From assembly GCF_041435015.1 (NCBI RefSeq), contig NZ_CP107989.1, positions 9,238,001-9,302,000 of the forward strand: 64,000 bases of DNA, in the 5' to 3' direction. Below, piece after piece: positions 34,845 to 44,996 of this stretch. Below the pieces are notes generated by a model. It saw nothing but the letters and a program-made list of their open reading frames with translations, did not search any database and was not told the DNA's origin. A program made the position numbers and the translations under genes. Each line of letters begins with the position of its first letter. The first letter of the stretch is position 1. This DNA is from Streptomyces canus. Its GTDB lineage: Bacteria; Actinomycetota; Actinomycetes; Streptomycetales; Streptomycetaceae.

Positions 34845-34951
34845 CCCCCGCCGCCGGTAGTGCTCCGCGAAAGGTGGTGCTTTTCTGAGGGTGTGGCGCG
34901 GTTCGCGGGGAACCCGGCGGTCCGGTCATCGCCATGAGAGGAGCGATCACG

Positions 34952-35320
34952 ATGGATCGTGAGCGAGCGCACGAGGAGTCCGTCTCCCTGGAGATCAGCG
35001 GTTGCAGCAAGGAGGACGCCCGGATCGTCTTCGACACGCTGGCCGCGTGCTTCGAGTCGGACCGGGGTACCGACGAGGTGCCGCAGCAGCTTCATGAGTC
35101 GCGGCCGATGGTGTGGCTGGGGACGTTCGAAGTGACGGAAGCGCGTTCATGTCCGCCGCCGGCGCCGTTGTCGTCCTCTGTCGAGGCCGACGCGCAGGGA
35201 GGTTACTGGGCCATCGAGAGGCTGCGGACGACGTTGGACTCGATGTTCACGGTGCGGGACCTCGCGTCCGCGTCGGGCGATCAGGAGCGGGAGCTGCATG
35301 TGCGGCTCGAGAGTCGTTGA
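34952..35320 (+). CDS. Hypothetical protein, 122 residues
   Basis: An unrecognised, probably cytoplasmic protein starting MDRERAHEESVSLEISGCSK and ending ELHVRLESR. The composition is acidic (many Glu/Asp) with one short Pro/Ser linker (CPPPAPLSSS) between two mixed alpha/beta-like halves; the second has GGYWAIERLRTTLDSMF. An in-frame ATG at 34934 would add six residues; GAGAGGAGCG before 34952 supports the later start. It is followed by a strong hairpin. GC usage looks like real coding sequence. Confidence 0.6.
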   Translation: MDRERAHEESVSLEISGCSKEDARIVFDTLAACFESDRGTDEVPQQLHESRPMVWLGTFEVTEARSCPPPAPLSSSVEADAQGGYWAIERLRTTLDSMFTVRDLASASGDQERELHVRLESR

Positions 35321-35346
35321 CGGGTTGTTGATTGTCTACGGCGCCC

Positions 35347-35394
35347 GGTGGCCGGCCGCGCCCTCTTCGCACCCCGCGGGCGCGACCGGCCACC
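35347..35394. terminator. Strong bidirectional hairpin terminator
   Basis: Bases 35347-35363 (GGTGGCCGGCCGCGCCC) and 35378-35394 form a 17-bp stem with one mismatch and a 14-base loop. It lies between the convergent genes at 34952 and 35401 and is the clearest intergenic terminator in the window. No U-run follows. Confidence 0.7.
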
Positions 35395-35400
35395 CTGTGA

Positions 35401-36168
35401 TCAGCCCTGCCGCACCGGCACCACCACCAACTCGGCGACGTTGACGTTCGGCGGGGCCGCGACGGAGAACGCGATGGCCTCGGCGATGTCCGGCGCGGTC
35501 AGGGGCTCGAGGTCGGTGCGCATGCGGGACAAGGACGCGCGTGTCTCGTCGTCCCGCATGCCCGCGCCCAGTTCGGTGGTGGTGACCCCGGGCTCGATGT
35601 TCTTCACGCGGACGCCGCGCGGCCCGAGTTCGGCGCGCAGATTGCGCGTGAGGTGGGCGACGGCCGCCTTGGTGGCGCAGTAGACGGACCAGTCGGGGAA
35701 GAGGAGGTGGCCGCCCACGGAGCCGACGTGGACGAGGTCCGCCGGGCCGCCGCGCGAGGCCGATGCCAGGAGGTCGTCCGTGAAGGCGCGGGAGGTGTGC
35801 AGCAGACCGCGCAGGTTGACGTCGATCATGCGATCCCACTCGTCGGTCCCGGCCCGCTCGAAGGGGGCCCCGAGCATGACGCCGGCGTTGGCCACGACCA
35901 GGTCGACGGCGCCGAGCGCTCCGGTGACGGTCCCGGCCGCTTCCGTGACGGCCGCGGCGTCGGTCAGGTCCACGGCGACGGGCAGGACCGATCCGGTGGC
36001 CGTGCCGCGCAACTCGTCGGCGAGTGCCTTGAGGCGGTCCTCGCGGCGGCCCAGCAGCGCGACGCTCGCTCCGCCGGCGGCGAGGCGCCTCGCCGTGGCC
36101 GCGCCGATCCCGCTGGTGGCGCCGGTCACGACCGCGACGCGGTGGTGGAGGTTCCAGGTGTGTGTCAT
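35401..36168 (-). CDS. SDR family NAD(P)-dependent oxidoreductase
   Basis: Classical short-chain dehydrogenase, 255 residues. VVTGATSGIGAATARRLAAGG is the coenzyme-binding region, NAGVMLGAPF the NAG motif, and YCATKAAVAHL holds the catalytic Tyr and Lys. The residue set GRRED after beta-2 suggests NADP. It is divergent, by 128 bp, from an HTH regulator at 36297 that begins leaderless, so it is probably that regulator's target. The substrate is unknown. Confidence 0.9.
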   Translation of the reverse strand: MTHTWNLHHRVAVVTGATSGIGAATARRLAAGGASVALLGRREDRLKALADELRGTATGSVLPVAVDLTDAAAVTEAAGTVTGALGAVDLVVANAGVMLGAPFERAGTDEWDRMIDVNLRGLLHTSRAFTDDLLASASRGGPADLVHVGSVGGHLLFPDWSVYCATKAAVAHLTRNLRAELGPRGVRVKNIEPGVTTTELGAGMRDDETRASLSRMRTDLEPLTAPDIAEAIAFSVAAPPNVNVAELVVVPVRQG

Positions 36169-36283
36169 GCCGTCAACGGTGGGACCCGCCCTGGCCCGTG
36201 ACCAGGCCGTATCACCCAGAGGAGAACGGATCGTAGGAGTACCGCGGCCACCTTGCGGACTCCCGTGGGCCCGTGACCGGACC

Positions 36284-36289
36284 TAGGGT
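36284..36289 (+). promoter_or_regulatory. Probable -10 element of leaderless HTH gene
   Basis: TAGGGT lies seven bases before ATG 36297, so transcription would begin at or next to the start codon and there is no ribosome site. Leaderless mRNAs are common in actinobacteria. No good -35 was found. Confidence 0.45.
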
Positions 36290-36296
36290 CGACGGC

Positions 36297-37160
36297 ATGG
36301 ACAGTGACAACCGGCTCGGCCTCTTCCTGCGTGCCAGGCGTGCCCTCGTCCGGCCCGAGGACGTGGGGCTGTCGGCCGGGAGCCGGCGCCGGGTGGCGGG
36401 CCTGCGCCGCGAAGAGGTCGCGGTGCTGGCCGGAGTCAGCACCGACTACTACGTCCGCCTGGAGCAGGGACGCGAGCGGAACCCCTCGGCGCAGGTGATC
36501 GAGGCGCTGGCACGCGTCCTGGGCCTGGAGGAGGACGCCGTCGACCACCTGCACCGGCTGGCGCGCCCCGTGGCCGGCCGTGCCCAGGACCGTCCGCACC
36601 CCCAGGCGGTCAGCCCCGCCCTGCTGCGGATGATGGAGGGCTGGCACCGCACGCCGGCAGTGGTCCTGGACCAGTGCCTGACCGTGCTGGCCCACAACGT
36701 CCTCGGTGGCGCGCTGTTCGCCGGTCACACCCACAGCGGTGACCTGCTGCGGCTGGTCTTCCTCGACCCGGACGCCCGGCAGTTCTACCCGGACTGGGAG
36801 CCCGTGGCGGTGAACACCGTGGCCGCGCTGCGGGCCGCCGCCGCAGCCGGGCACGAGAATCCGCGGCTGTTCGCCACGGTCGGCGAACTGTCGCTGCGCA
36901 GCGAGGAGTTCCGCAGGCTCTGGGCCCGCCATGACATCCGCCGCAAGACCCGCGAGAGCAAACGCTTCGGGCATCCACTGGTCGGCGAACTGACCCTGGA
37001 ATACGAGTCCTTGACCGTCAACAGCGCCCCGGGCCAGCAGTTGGTCGTCTACCAGGCCGATCCGGGCAGCCCGTCCGAGCAGGCGCTCTCCCTGCTGGGG
37101 AGTCTCGCCGCGGACGCGGCTCACTCCGACGAGGCCGCCGACAAGGACACATACACCTGA
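36297..37160 (+). CDS. XRE-family HTH regulator with MmyB-like ligand-binding domain
   Basis: A 287-residue regulator. Residues ~1-75 form a Xre helix-turn-helix (GLRREEVAVLAGVSTDYYVRLEQ is the recognition part), and the rest is a PAS-like MmyB ligand-binding domain (VLDQCLTVLAHNVLGGALF, LRLVFLDPDARQFYPDWE, FRRLWARHDIRRK, GELTLEYESLTV). This class usually sits beside, and controls, an SDR gene, just as here with the divergent SDR at 36168. A small dehydrogenase substrate is the probable signal. Confidence 0.92.
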   Translation: MDSDNRLGLFLRARRALVRPEDVGLSAGSRRRVAGLRREEVAVLAGVSTDYYVRLEQGRERNPSAQVIEALARVLGLEEDAVDHLHRLARPVAGRAQDRPHPQAVSPALLRMMEGWHRTPAVVLDQCLTVLAHNVLGGALFAGHTHSGDLLRLVFLDPDARQFYPDWEPVAVNTVAALRAAAAAGHENPRLFATVGELSLRSEEFRRLWARHDIRRKTRESKRFGHPLVGELTLEYESLTVNSAPGQQLVVYQADPGSPSEQALSLLGSLAADAAHSDEAADKDTYT

Positions 37161-39284
<2,124 letters not shown>

Positions 39285-39304
39285 GGCGTCCCTAGGATGA
39301 CTCC

Positions 39305-39847
39305 ATGTCACTCCCGCACGCGATCCTCACCGCTCTGCTCGAAAGGCCGTCGGCGGGGCTGGATCTGACCCGTCGGTTCGACAGGTCGATCGGCTACTTC
39401 TGGTCGGCCTCGCACCAGCAGATCTATCGCGAGCTGGGAAAACTCGAGGCCGAGGGCCTGATCCGGGCCCTGCCCGCGGCTCAGCCGACCCGCGGGCAGA
39501 AGAAGAGCTACGAGGTCCTGCCGGCGGGCCGCGCCGAACTCGAACGCTGGACGGCCGCGGCGCAGGACCCCAAGCCGCACCGGGACACGCTGCTGTTGCG
39601 TCTGCGCGCGGCGGCCGTCGTCGGCACGGAGGGCCTCGAAGCCGACCTGCGCCGCCATCTCGACCTGCACCGGCGGCAGTTGGCCGAGTACGAGGAGATC
39701 GAGAAGCGCGACTTCCCGGCCGGGAACGACAGCGCGCAGGCCAGGCTTCAGCACCTGGTCCTGCGCGCGGGCATCGAACTGGAGACCTTCTGGACGCAGT
39801 GGCTCACCGAGGCCCTTGAGGAGTTCGCCGACCTCCCGGACAACTGA
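39305..39847 (+). CDS. PadR family transcriptional regulator
   Basis: A 180-residue PadR regulator with both domains: the winged helix (HAILTALLERPSAGLDLTRRF, HQQIYRELGKLEAEGLI, KKSYEVLPAGRAELERW) and the C-terminal helical domain (VLRAGIELETFWTQWL). It is 21 bp downstream of the FadH-like reductase and likely in the same transcript, which makes the perfect palindrome at 37195-37214 its probable operator. The decayed PadR at 20623 is a close relative over the DNA-binding part. Confidence 0.92.
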   Translation: MSLPHAILTALLERPSAGLDLTRRFDRSIGYFWSASHQQIYRELGKLEAEGLIRALPAAQPTRGQKKSYEVLPAGRAELERWTAAAQDPKPHRDTLLLRLRAAAVVGTEGLEADLRRHLDLHRRQLAEYEEIEKRDFPAGNDSAQARLQHLVLRAGIELETFWTQWLTEALEEFADLPDN

Positions 39848-39881
39848 AGGCCTTCCGGAGGCGTAGGGCCGCCGAACGTTT

Positions 39882-40433
39882 TCAGAGGCGGTACGGCCGC
39901 GACCGGCGACGCAGGAACCAGGCCGCGGCCACCCCGCCGACCGCCACCAGGCCGCCGCCGACTGCCAGCGTCAGGGTGCCGTAGTCCTTGGTGGCGCCGC
40001 CCAGGCCGCCCATGACACCGCGGGACGGCGAGGCCGTGGCCGTCGCCGAGATCGTGGGCGTCGCGGCCCCCGAGACGATGATCGACTGGGTGCCCGCGGT
40101 GCTGTTGTTGAAGGCGCACCTCACGATGACGGTGTACGTCCCGGGGCTCACGCTCGACCAGGCCGCGGACTGCAGCGAAGTGGTTCCCGACAGGGCCACC
40201 TGGCGGCCCTGGCTGAAGTTCGCCTGGCTGCTGGTGAGAAGCGAGGCGGTGCCCCAGCCGCCGGTGGGCGCGGTGCGGGAGCATGCCGTGGTCGTGACGG
40301 AGACCGTGGATCCGGAGGTGCTCACGGAGATGCCCGACGCGGCCGCGGCCGGCCCGGCGGTCAGGGCGAGCGGCAGCGCGGCGACGGCCGCGACGGTCAG
40401 GCCGGAGCGGAGAAGAAGCTGAGTAGTGCGCAT
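39882..40433 (-). CDS. Secreted cell-surface protein with C-terminal membrane anchor
   Basis: A 183-residue protein with a signal peptide (RTTQLLLRSGLTVAAVAALPLALTAG-type; cleavage near AAA-AS) and a C-terminal membrane segment followed by the basic RRRSRPYRL. The ~100-residue external part is rich in Ser/Thr and Gly (SVSTSGSTVSVTTTACSRTAP), with two cysteines, and resembles a small Ig-like or beta-sandwich domain. Function is unknown. It may be displayed on the surface with the charged tail on the cytoplasmic side. Confidence 0.7.
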   Translation of the reverse strand: MRTTQLLLRSGLTVAAVAALPLALTAGPAAAASGISVSTSGSTVSVTTTACSRTAPTGGWGTASLLTSSQANFSQGRQVALSGTTSLQSAAWSSVSPGTYTVIVRCAFNNSTAGTQSIIVSGAATPTISATATASPSRGVMGGLGGATKDYGTLTLAVGGGLVAVGGVAAAWFLRRRSRPYRL

Positions 40434-40600
40434 GGACTGCCCTCCGGCGGCACGGTTGGCGGTACATCCGTGGCGCCGCCGAGGTGGGGGAAGGGCCGTG
40501 CTGCCTCAGGGAGAGCCAACGCGCACACGGGTCGGCCCGCATGCGGAGCGCCGCCGGGCAGGTGACGGGTTCCCTCGTACGGCGCAGGCGTGAGGAGCCG

Positions 40601-41590
40601 TCACCCGTCACCGGCAGGGCCCGTCGTCACCGTCCTTTCGGCCGACAGTCCGCCCCAGGTGCCGTCGGGCAGCCGTGCCCGGATCCGCACCCGGTGGCTC
40701 TCCCCGGCCTCGCGTCCCAGGTAGAAGCTGTACGTCGCCCTCCCTCGCGGAGGCGTCCCGCCGAACACGAGCGAGGTGGCCGCCCTGCCGTCGAGGTGGA
40801 CCCGGTACTCCGTGACGACGCCGTCCGTCTCGGGCGGCTCCCAGGCCAGGTCGAGGTAGTACGCGCCGTCGGCCTCCCGCCGCGTGGTCGCGACGAAGTC
40901 CGTCGGCGCGGTGCCCCGGCCGTCGTCGCTGCCCGGCGTGGTCAGACGGACGCTGTCCCCGGCCGGCGAGAGGTTGTCGGCCGCGTCCCGGGCCCGGACG
41001 GTGAACGAGTAGCGGGTGCCCGGACGCAGCCCGGTGACCACGGCCGCCGTTTGGTCGCCGCCCACACTGTGGATCTTCGTATCGCCCTGGTAGATGTCGT
41101 ACGACACCACGTCCCGGTCGTCCGCCGAGGCGCCCCACGTCAGCTGGACGGCCCGGCTGCCCGCCGTCCGGCCCCGTGGCTCGCCGGGGCGTGTCGGGGC
41201 CGAACGGTCCGCCGCCGTGGCCGCCGGAGTCGTCGCCCGCACCTCCCGGCTGGGTGGACCGAGGCGTCCCTCCCTGTCGCGGGCCCGCACGCTGAAGACA
41301 TACGGGGTGGCGGGTCTGAGCCTGGTCACATCCACCATGTGCTGTGTACCCGGCACATCCTGGACCTTCGCGGTGCCGCGATCTACCTCGTATCCGTGGA
41401 TGCCCGCACCGGAGGACACGGCGTTCCACATCACGTGCACGCTGGTCGCGCTGCCCGCCGCGGCGGTGACACCCACGGGTGCGGCGGGCAGCCGGCCGCT
41501 CTCGCCGTCGTCGGCTCCGGCCCACGCGCAGGAGGAGAGCAGCGCGAGCAGGGCGCAGAGCAGCGCGGAACGCCGTAGGGGAACGGGCAC
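40601..41590 (-). CDS. Lipoprotein with three fibronectin type III domains
   Basis: A 329-residue exported protein starting at GTG 41590, nine bases after GGGGAGG. A short hydrophobic signal ends in LSSC (lipobox), so it is a predicted lipoprotein. Three FnIII repeats follow (about 45-130, 140-230 and 240-325): APVGVTAAAGSATSVHVMWN, EPRGRTAGSRAVQLTWGAS and LDLAWEPPETDGVVTEYRV, with the typical LRPATPYVFSVRARD / LRPGTRYSFTVRARD edges. Streptomyces glycoside hydrolases often carry such modules; here there is no catalytic domain. It is divergent from the GH75 gene with a DasR-like site between them. Confidence 0.87.
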   Translation of the reverse strand: MPVPLRRSALLCALLALLSSCAWAGADDGESGRLPAAPVGVTAAAGSATSVHVMWNAVSSGAGIHGYEVDRGTAKVQDVPGTQHMVDVTRLRPATPYVFSVRARDREGRLGPPSREVRATTPAATAADRSAPTRPGEPRGRTAGSRAVQLTWGASADDRDVVSYDIYQGDTKIHSVGGDQTAAVVTGLRPGTRYSFTVRARDAADNLSPAGDSVRLTTPGSDDGRGTAPTDFVATTRREADGAYYLDLAWEPPETDGVVTEYRVHLDGRAATSLVFGGTPPRGRATYSFYLGREAGESHRVRIRARLPDGTWGGLSAERTVTTGPAGDG

Positions 41591-41939
41591 GTCGCTGCCT
41601 CCCCGGTGAGGACATCGCTGCAATGGTCCGGACCAATATGGCGCCGCCGCGTGTTCGTATCAAGAGGGCGGACCGTGTGGGTCGGGCTCGGGAGGGTTAC
41701 GTAAGCTGAGAGTCCTCACGGCCGAACTCTCCATGAGGAAACCGGAGTTCGCGCTGGTGGCGCGGGCCCCTGTCGTCGCTGTCCCCGCGCCGGTACGGGT
41801 GGCCGGGAGGCCCGGGTTCGTCGAGAGCTCGGGCCTCCGGTCCCTGCCCCGTCCGGACCCCTACGGTGGCCGCATCGCTGAGACGGCATCAGATTGGGCT
41901 GAGTGCTCGTCGATGCCTCCAAGGAGAGGGTCCCCTATC
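41591..41939. other. Divergent control region of FnIII lipoprotein and GH75 gene
   Basis: No gene is supported here. It carries the 12-bp palindrome at 41624-41635, 34 bp before the lipoprotein start, and AAGGAGAGGG (41921-41930), the ribosome site of the GH75 gene. GGGTTACGTAAGCT near 41694-41707 could include a -10. The in-frame ATG at 41733 has no ribosome site and gives an unlikely N-terminus. Confidence 0.5.
41622..41637. promoter_or_regulatory. DasR-like (dre) palindrome
   Basis: AATGGTCCGGACCAAT contains the perfect palindrome TGGTCCGGACCA. The DasR responsive element consensus is near ACTGGTCTAGACCACT; 12 of 16 positions agree. Location between a GH75 chitosanase and an FnIII lipoprotein suits control by aminosugar (glucosamine) signalling. 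Binding is inferred. Confidence 0.5.
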
Positions 41940-42635
41940 GTGCGTGTCCAGTCGCTGACGCTGGCCGCGGCAAGCGCCGCCCTGCTCGCCCCGACGACGT
42001 CTCCCGCCACGGAGTTCACCGCCGCCCGGCCGGAGTCGGCGGTGCGACGCGAGGGTGATGTCAGGGCCGCCGACCTCCTGGCCAGGGTGCGGGAGTGCGC
42101 CCCCGTCTCAGGCGGCCGCTATCGCAGTGACGACGGCACGGCCGCGACCATCCGGGTCTGCGGCACCCGGGAGGCCGTCTTCTGGAAGGCCGACATGGAC
42201 ATCGACTGTGACGGCCGGCCCGGCAGCCACTGCAACCGCCGCACCGACCCGCTGTTCTCCGACGCCACCGCTTACCAGCAGTCCGACGGCCGCTACCTGA
42301 GCGCCGAAACCCTGCCGTACATCGTGGTGCCGGCCGCGAGCGGGATCTGGGACTACCGCGAGCACGGGGTGCGCGGCGGCGCGGTCGCGGCCGTCGTGTA
42401 CGAGGACCGGGTGCAGTACGCCGTCGTCGGGGACGTGGGCCCGGGCCACATCATCGGCGAGGCGTCCTACGCCACCGCGAAGGCCCTCGGGATCCGTTCC
42501 GATCCGCGCGGCGGCGGAGCGCCCTCCGGCGTCACCTACATCGTCTTCAAGGACGCGCAGGTGAAGCCGATCGAGGACCATGCCGCCGCCGTCGCGACGG
42601 GGGAGCGGCTGGCGAGACTGTTCGTGGGGAAATGA
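41940..42635 (+). CDS. GH75 chitosanase family protein
   Basis: A 231-residue exported protein from GTG 41940 (AAGGAGAGGG 9 bases before). A signal peptide covers about residues 1-27 (LTLAAASAALLAPTTSPA). The mature part matches the fungal-type chitosanase family GH75: VFWKADMDIDCDGRPGSHCN with the catalytic acidic cluster, SAETLPYIVVP, DYREHGVRGGAVAAVVY and VVGDVGPGHIIGEASYATAK. It would cut chitosan outside the cell. The length suits a catalytic domain alone. It lies close to a DasR-like site and the FnIII lipoprotein, fitting aminosugar polymer degradation. Confidence 0.88.
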   Translation: MRVQSLTLAAASAALLAPTTSPATEFTAARPESAVRREGDVRAADLLARVRECAPVSGGRYRSDDGTAATIRVCGTREAVFWKADMDIDCDGRPGSHCNRRTDPLFSDATAYQQSDGRYLSAETLPYIVVPAASGIWDYREHGVRGGAVAAVVYEDRVQYAVVGDVGPGHIIGEASYATAKALGIRSDPRGGGAPSGVTYIVFKDAQVKPIEDHAAAVATGERLARLFVGK

Positions 42636-42650
42636 CGCGGGGCGAATCCG

Positions 42651-43412
42651 TCAGACCGCCGACCAGCCGTCGTCCACGGGCAGGACCACGCCGTTGATGT
42701 TGCTCGCCGCGTCCGAGGCGAGGAACACGATCGCGGCGGCCTGCTCCTCCGGCTCGGCCAAGCGGCCGGCATTGACGAAGTGCGGGCCGAGCGCCGCCGG
42801 GCCGTGGGCCTCCTGGTCGACGTCCACGACGATGGAGGTCGCGGTACCGCCCGGGGCGACGGCGTTCGCGCGGATCCCCTGCTTGCGGTACATCACCGCG
42901 AGGTTCTTCGTCAGACCCACCACACCGTGCTTCGAGGCCGTGTAGGCGGCGCCCGCCGTGCTGCCGCGCAGGCCCGCCTCGGAGGCCGTGTTCACGATCG
43001 CGCCCCTCCCCGCGGCCAGCATGTGCGGGAGCACGGCCCGGGTGAGCAGGAAGGGCGCGGTCAGGTTGACCCGTATGACCCGCTCCCACTCCGCGTCGCT
43101 CACGTCCGCGACCGCCGACATCCGGTCCATGATCCCGGCGTTGTTCACCAGGACGTCCACGCCGCCGAACCGCTCCACGGCTGTTCGCGTCACCTGGTCC
43201 ACCACGGTCTGCTCGCTGAGGTCGCCGGTGACGGCGACCGCGGTGCCGCCCGCCTCGTCGATCTCCTTGACGACGGTCTCCGCGGCCACGGCGTTCAGGT
43301 CCGCGACCAGGACCCGGGCGCCCCGTGCGGCGAAGGCCAGGGCGGTCGCGCGCCCAATGCCCGAACCCGCTCCGGTGACGATGACGCTGCGTCCCTCGAA
43401 TTCTCCGGCCAT
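42651..43412 (-). CDS. SDR family oxidoreductase
   Basis: Classical short-chain dehydrogenase, 253 residues from ATG 43412 (MAGEFEGRSVIVTG). TGAGSGIGRATALAFA, VNNAGIMDRMSAV and YTASKHGVVGLTKNLA (catalytic Tyr/Lys) are present, and VADLN after beta-2 suggests NAD. It resembles 3-oxoacyl-ACP reductase/2,3-dihydroxy dehydrogenases. A TetR remnant faces it on the other strand beginning about 120 bp away, probably its former regulator. The C-terminal ASNINGVVLPVDDGWSAV is typical of the family. Confidence 0.9.
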   Translation of the reverse strand: MAGEFEGRSVIVTGAGSGIGRATALAFAARGARVLVADLNAVAAETVVKEIDEAGGTAVAVTGDLSEQTVVDQVTRTAVERFGGVDVLVNNAGIMDRMSAVADVSDAEWERVIRVNLTAPFLLTRAVLPHMLAAGRGAIVNTASEAGLRGSTAGAAYTASKHGVVGLTKNLAVMYRKQGIRANAVAPGGTATSIVVDVDQEAHGPAALGPHFVNAGRLAEPEEQAAAIVFLASDAASNINGVVLPVDDGWSAV

Positions 43413-43530
43413 GGGGTGCTCCCGTCGGTCAGTGCCCGGTCCCGCGCGGACCCTTCGCCCTGCGCTGCCGCCACCATACGAGTGGAGCACGGACGCGTCA
43501 TCACCGTGATCACCGGAGCCGGAGGAACTG

Positions 43531-43930
43531 ATGACCGCAGCGCGCCGACGCACGGGACGGTCGCCGTGGAGCTGTTCGTCACCCAGGGCGTGGCGGCCAC
43601 CACCGGTGAACGGATCGGACAGGCGGTCGGCGTCTCCGCACGACCCGCACCGAGCCGGGCCTGCGCGCCGTCTGGCTCCAGACGTACGACGAGGCGGAGC
43701 CGGCGTTCGCCCGCGCCCTGGCGACGCGAGCTCGACTCCCCGCCGACGGACTCGAACCGACGATCCGGGCGGCCATGTTCAGCGCGGCCCTGCGCGCGGC
43801 GGTCGAGCATCATGCGTGGCGCTCCGCCGACACGGGCACCGATCGTGCGACGGCGGAGACCGAGCTGATGGAGATCCTGCGCTCGGCCCTCGCCGTCGCG
43901 GCGGGAGGGGTCGAACAGGGGCTAGGGGGC
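43531..43930 (+). pseudogene. TetR-family regulator remnant, frameshifted and deleted
   Basis: One frame reads TVAVELFVTQGVAATTGERI followed by GQAVGVS, the helix-turn-helix start of a TetR repressor. After about 43640 the similarity stops; the C-terminal domain resumes in another frame (YDEAEPAFARALATRARLPA and TAETELMEILRSALAVA). The recognition helix and much of the ligand domain are missing, so the product cannot be a working repressor. Confidence 0.6.
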
Positions 43931-43956
43931 CGGACAGAGGGCTGCGGCGGGGGCTG

Positions 43957-44367
43957 TCACACCTTCCGGTAGCTGTACGCCTCCGCGGCGGCCGCCTCCA
44001 CCGCCGCGAGGTCCGCTCCCGTCGCCGCCGTGACGACCGCGGCCACCGCCCCCTCGACGAACGGAGCGTCCACCAGGCGGGTGCCCTCGGGGAGCTCGTC
44101 GCCCTCCGCCAGCAGCGCCTTGACCGTGAGCACCGCGCTGCCGAGGTCCACCAGAACGGCGATCCCGGCTCCCCGGTCCACGGCCGCGGCGGCGCCGGCG
44201 ATCAGCTCCGCACTCGTACCGAGTCCGCCGCCCTCGGTGCCCCCGGCCGCCGCGACGGGCACCTCCGCGCCACCGCCCGCGAGCCCCTTCGCCAGCTCCG
44301 CGACGGACGCGGCGACCTCCGCGCTGTGCGACACCAGCACGATTCCGACCAGCTTTCCGTCACTCAC
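43957..44367 (-). CDS. dhaM: Dihydroxyacetone kinase phosphotransferase subunit DhaM
   Basis: A 136-residue EIIA-mannose-like protein that passes phosphate from HPr to DhaL-ADP. GIVLVSHSAEVAASVAELAKG has the phosphorylatable histidine (near H15), and GIAVLVDLGSAVLTVKALL is the second family signature. It consists of the EIIA domain only, without the HPr and EI-like parts of E. coli DhaM. It is the last of three genes, overlapping dhaL by eight bases. Confidence 0.92.
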   Translation of the reverse strand: MSDGKLVGIVLVSHSAEVAASVAELAKGLAGGGAEVPVAAAGGTEGGGLGTSAELIAGAAAAVDRGAGIAVLVDLGSAVLTVKALLAEGDELPEGTRLVDAPFVEGAVAAVVTAATGADLAAVEAAAAEAYSYRKV

Positions 44368-44959
44368 CTGCGGCCTCCGCGAGCGCGGCGATCAGCAGGG
44401 CGGCCGAGGTCGCGCCCGGGTCCTGGTGGCCGATGCTGCGCTCGCCGAGATAACTCGCCCTGCCCTTGCGGGCCTGCAACGGCGTCGTGGCCAGGGCCCC
44501 CTGCTCGGCGGCCGTCCGGGCCGCGGCGAAGCCGGTACCGAGCGCGTCGACGGCCGGCACCAGCGTGTCGATCATGGTCTTGTCGCCCGGCGCGGCCCCG
44601 CCCAGCGTCATGACCGCCTCCACGCCGGCCCGCAGCGCCTCGGCGAGCTGCTCCTCACCGACCTCGCCGGCGTCGCCGAGTGCCTTGCCGGTCCGTCGCA
44701 GCAGGGTCCCGTACAGGGGCCCCGAAGCGCCACCGACCGTCGAGATGAGCTGCCGTCCGGCGAGAGTGAGGACCGCTCCCGGGGTGTCCGGGGCTTCCTT
44801 CTCCAGAGTCGCGGCCACCGCGGTGAACCCGCGCTGGAGGTTGCTGCCGTGATCGGCGTCCCCGATCGGGGAGTCGAGGGCGGTGAGCCGTTCCGCCTCG
44901 CGGTCGACGGAGGCGGCGGTCGCCGTCATCCAACGGCGGAAGAAGTCGGCGTCGAGCAC
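44360..44959 (-). CDS. dhaL: Dihydroxyacetone kinase subunit DhaL
   Basis: The 199-residue ADP-binding subunit. SPIGDADHGSNLQRGF carries the three conserved aspartates-type ADP-Mg site, with TVGGASGPLYGTLL, GDKTMIDTLVPA and the C-terminal ARKGRASYLGERSIGHQDPGA as in known DhaL proteins. It binds ADP permanently and is rephosphorylated by DhaM. It lies between dhaK and dhaM, 37 bp after dhaK and overlapping dhaM. Confidence 0.95.
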   Translation of the reverse strand: MLDADFFRRWMTATAASVDREAERLTALDSPIGDADHGSNLQRGFTAVAATLEKEAPDTPGAVLTLAGRQLISTVGGASGPLYGTLLRRTGKALGDAGEVGEEQLAEALRAGVEAVMTLGGAAPGDKTMIDTLVPAVDALGTGFAAARTAAEQGALATTPLQARKGRASYLGERSIGHQDPGATSAALLIAALAEAAGE

Positions 44960-44996
44960 TGGATCTCCTTGCGTGGTCGGTACGTTGATCGCTTGC

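Noticed and set aside
41733..41939. Longer start of the GH75 protein at ATG 41733
   Set aside because: No ribosome site, and it would place 69 unrelated residues before a normal signal peptide; GTG 41940 has AAGGAGAGGG at good distance.
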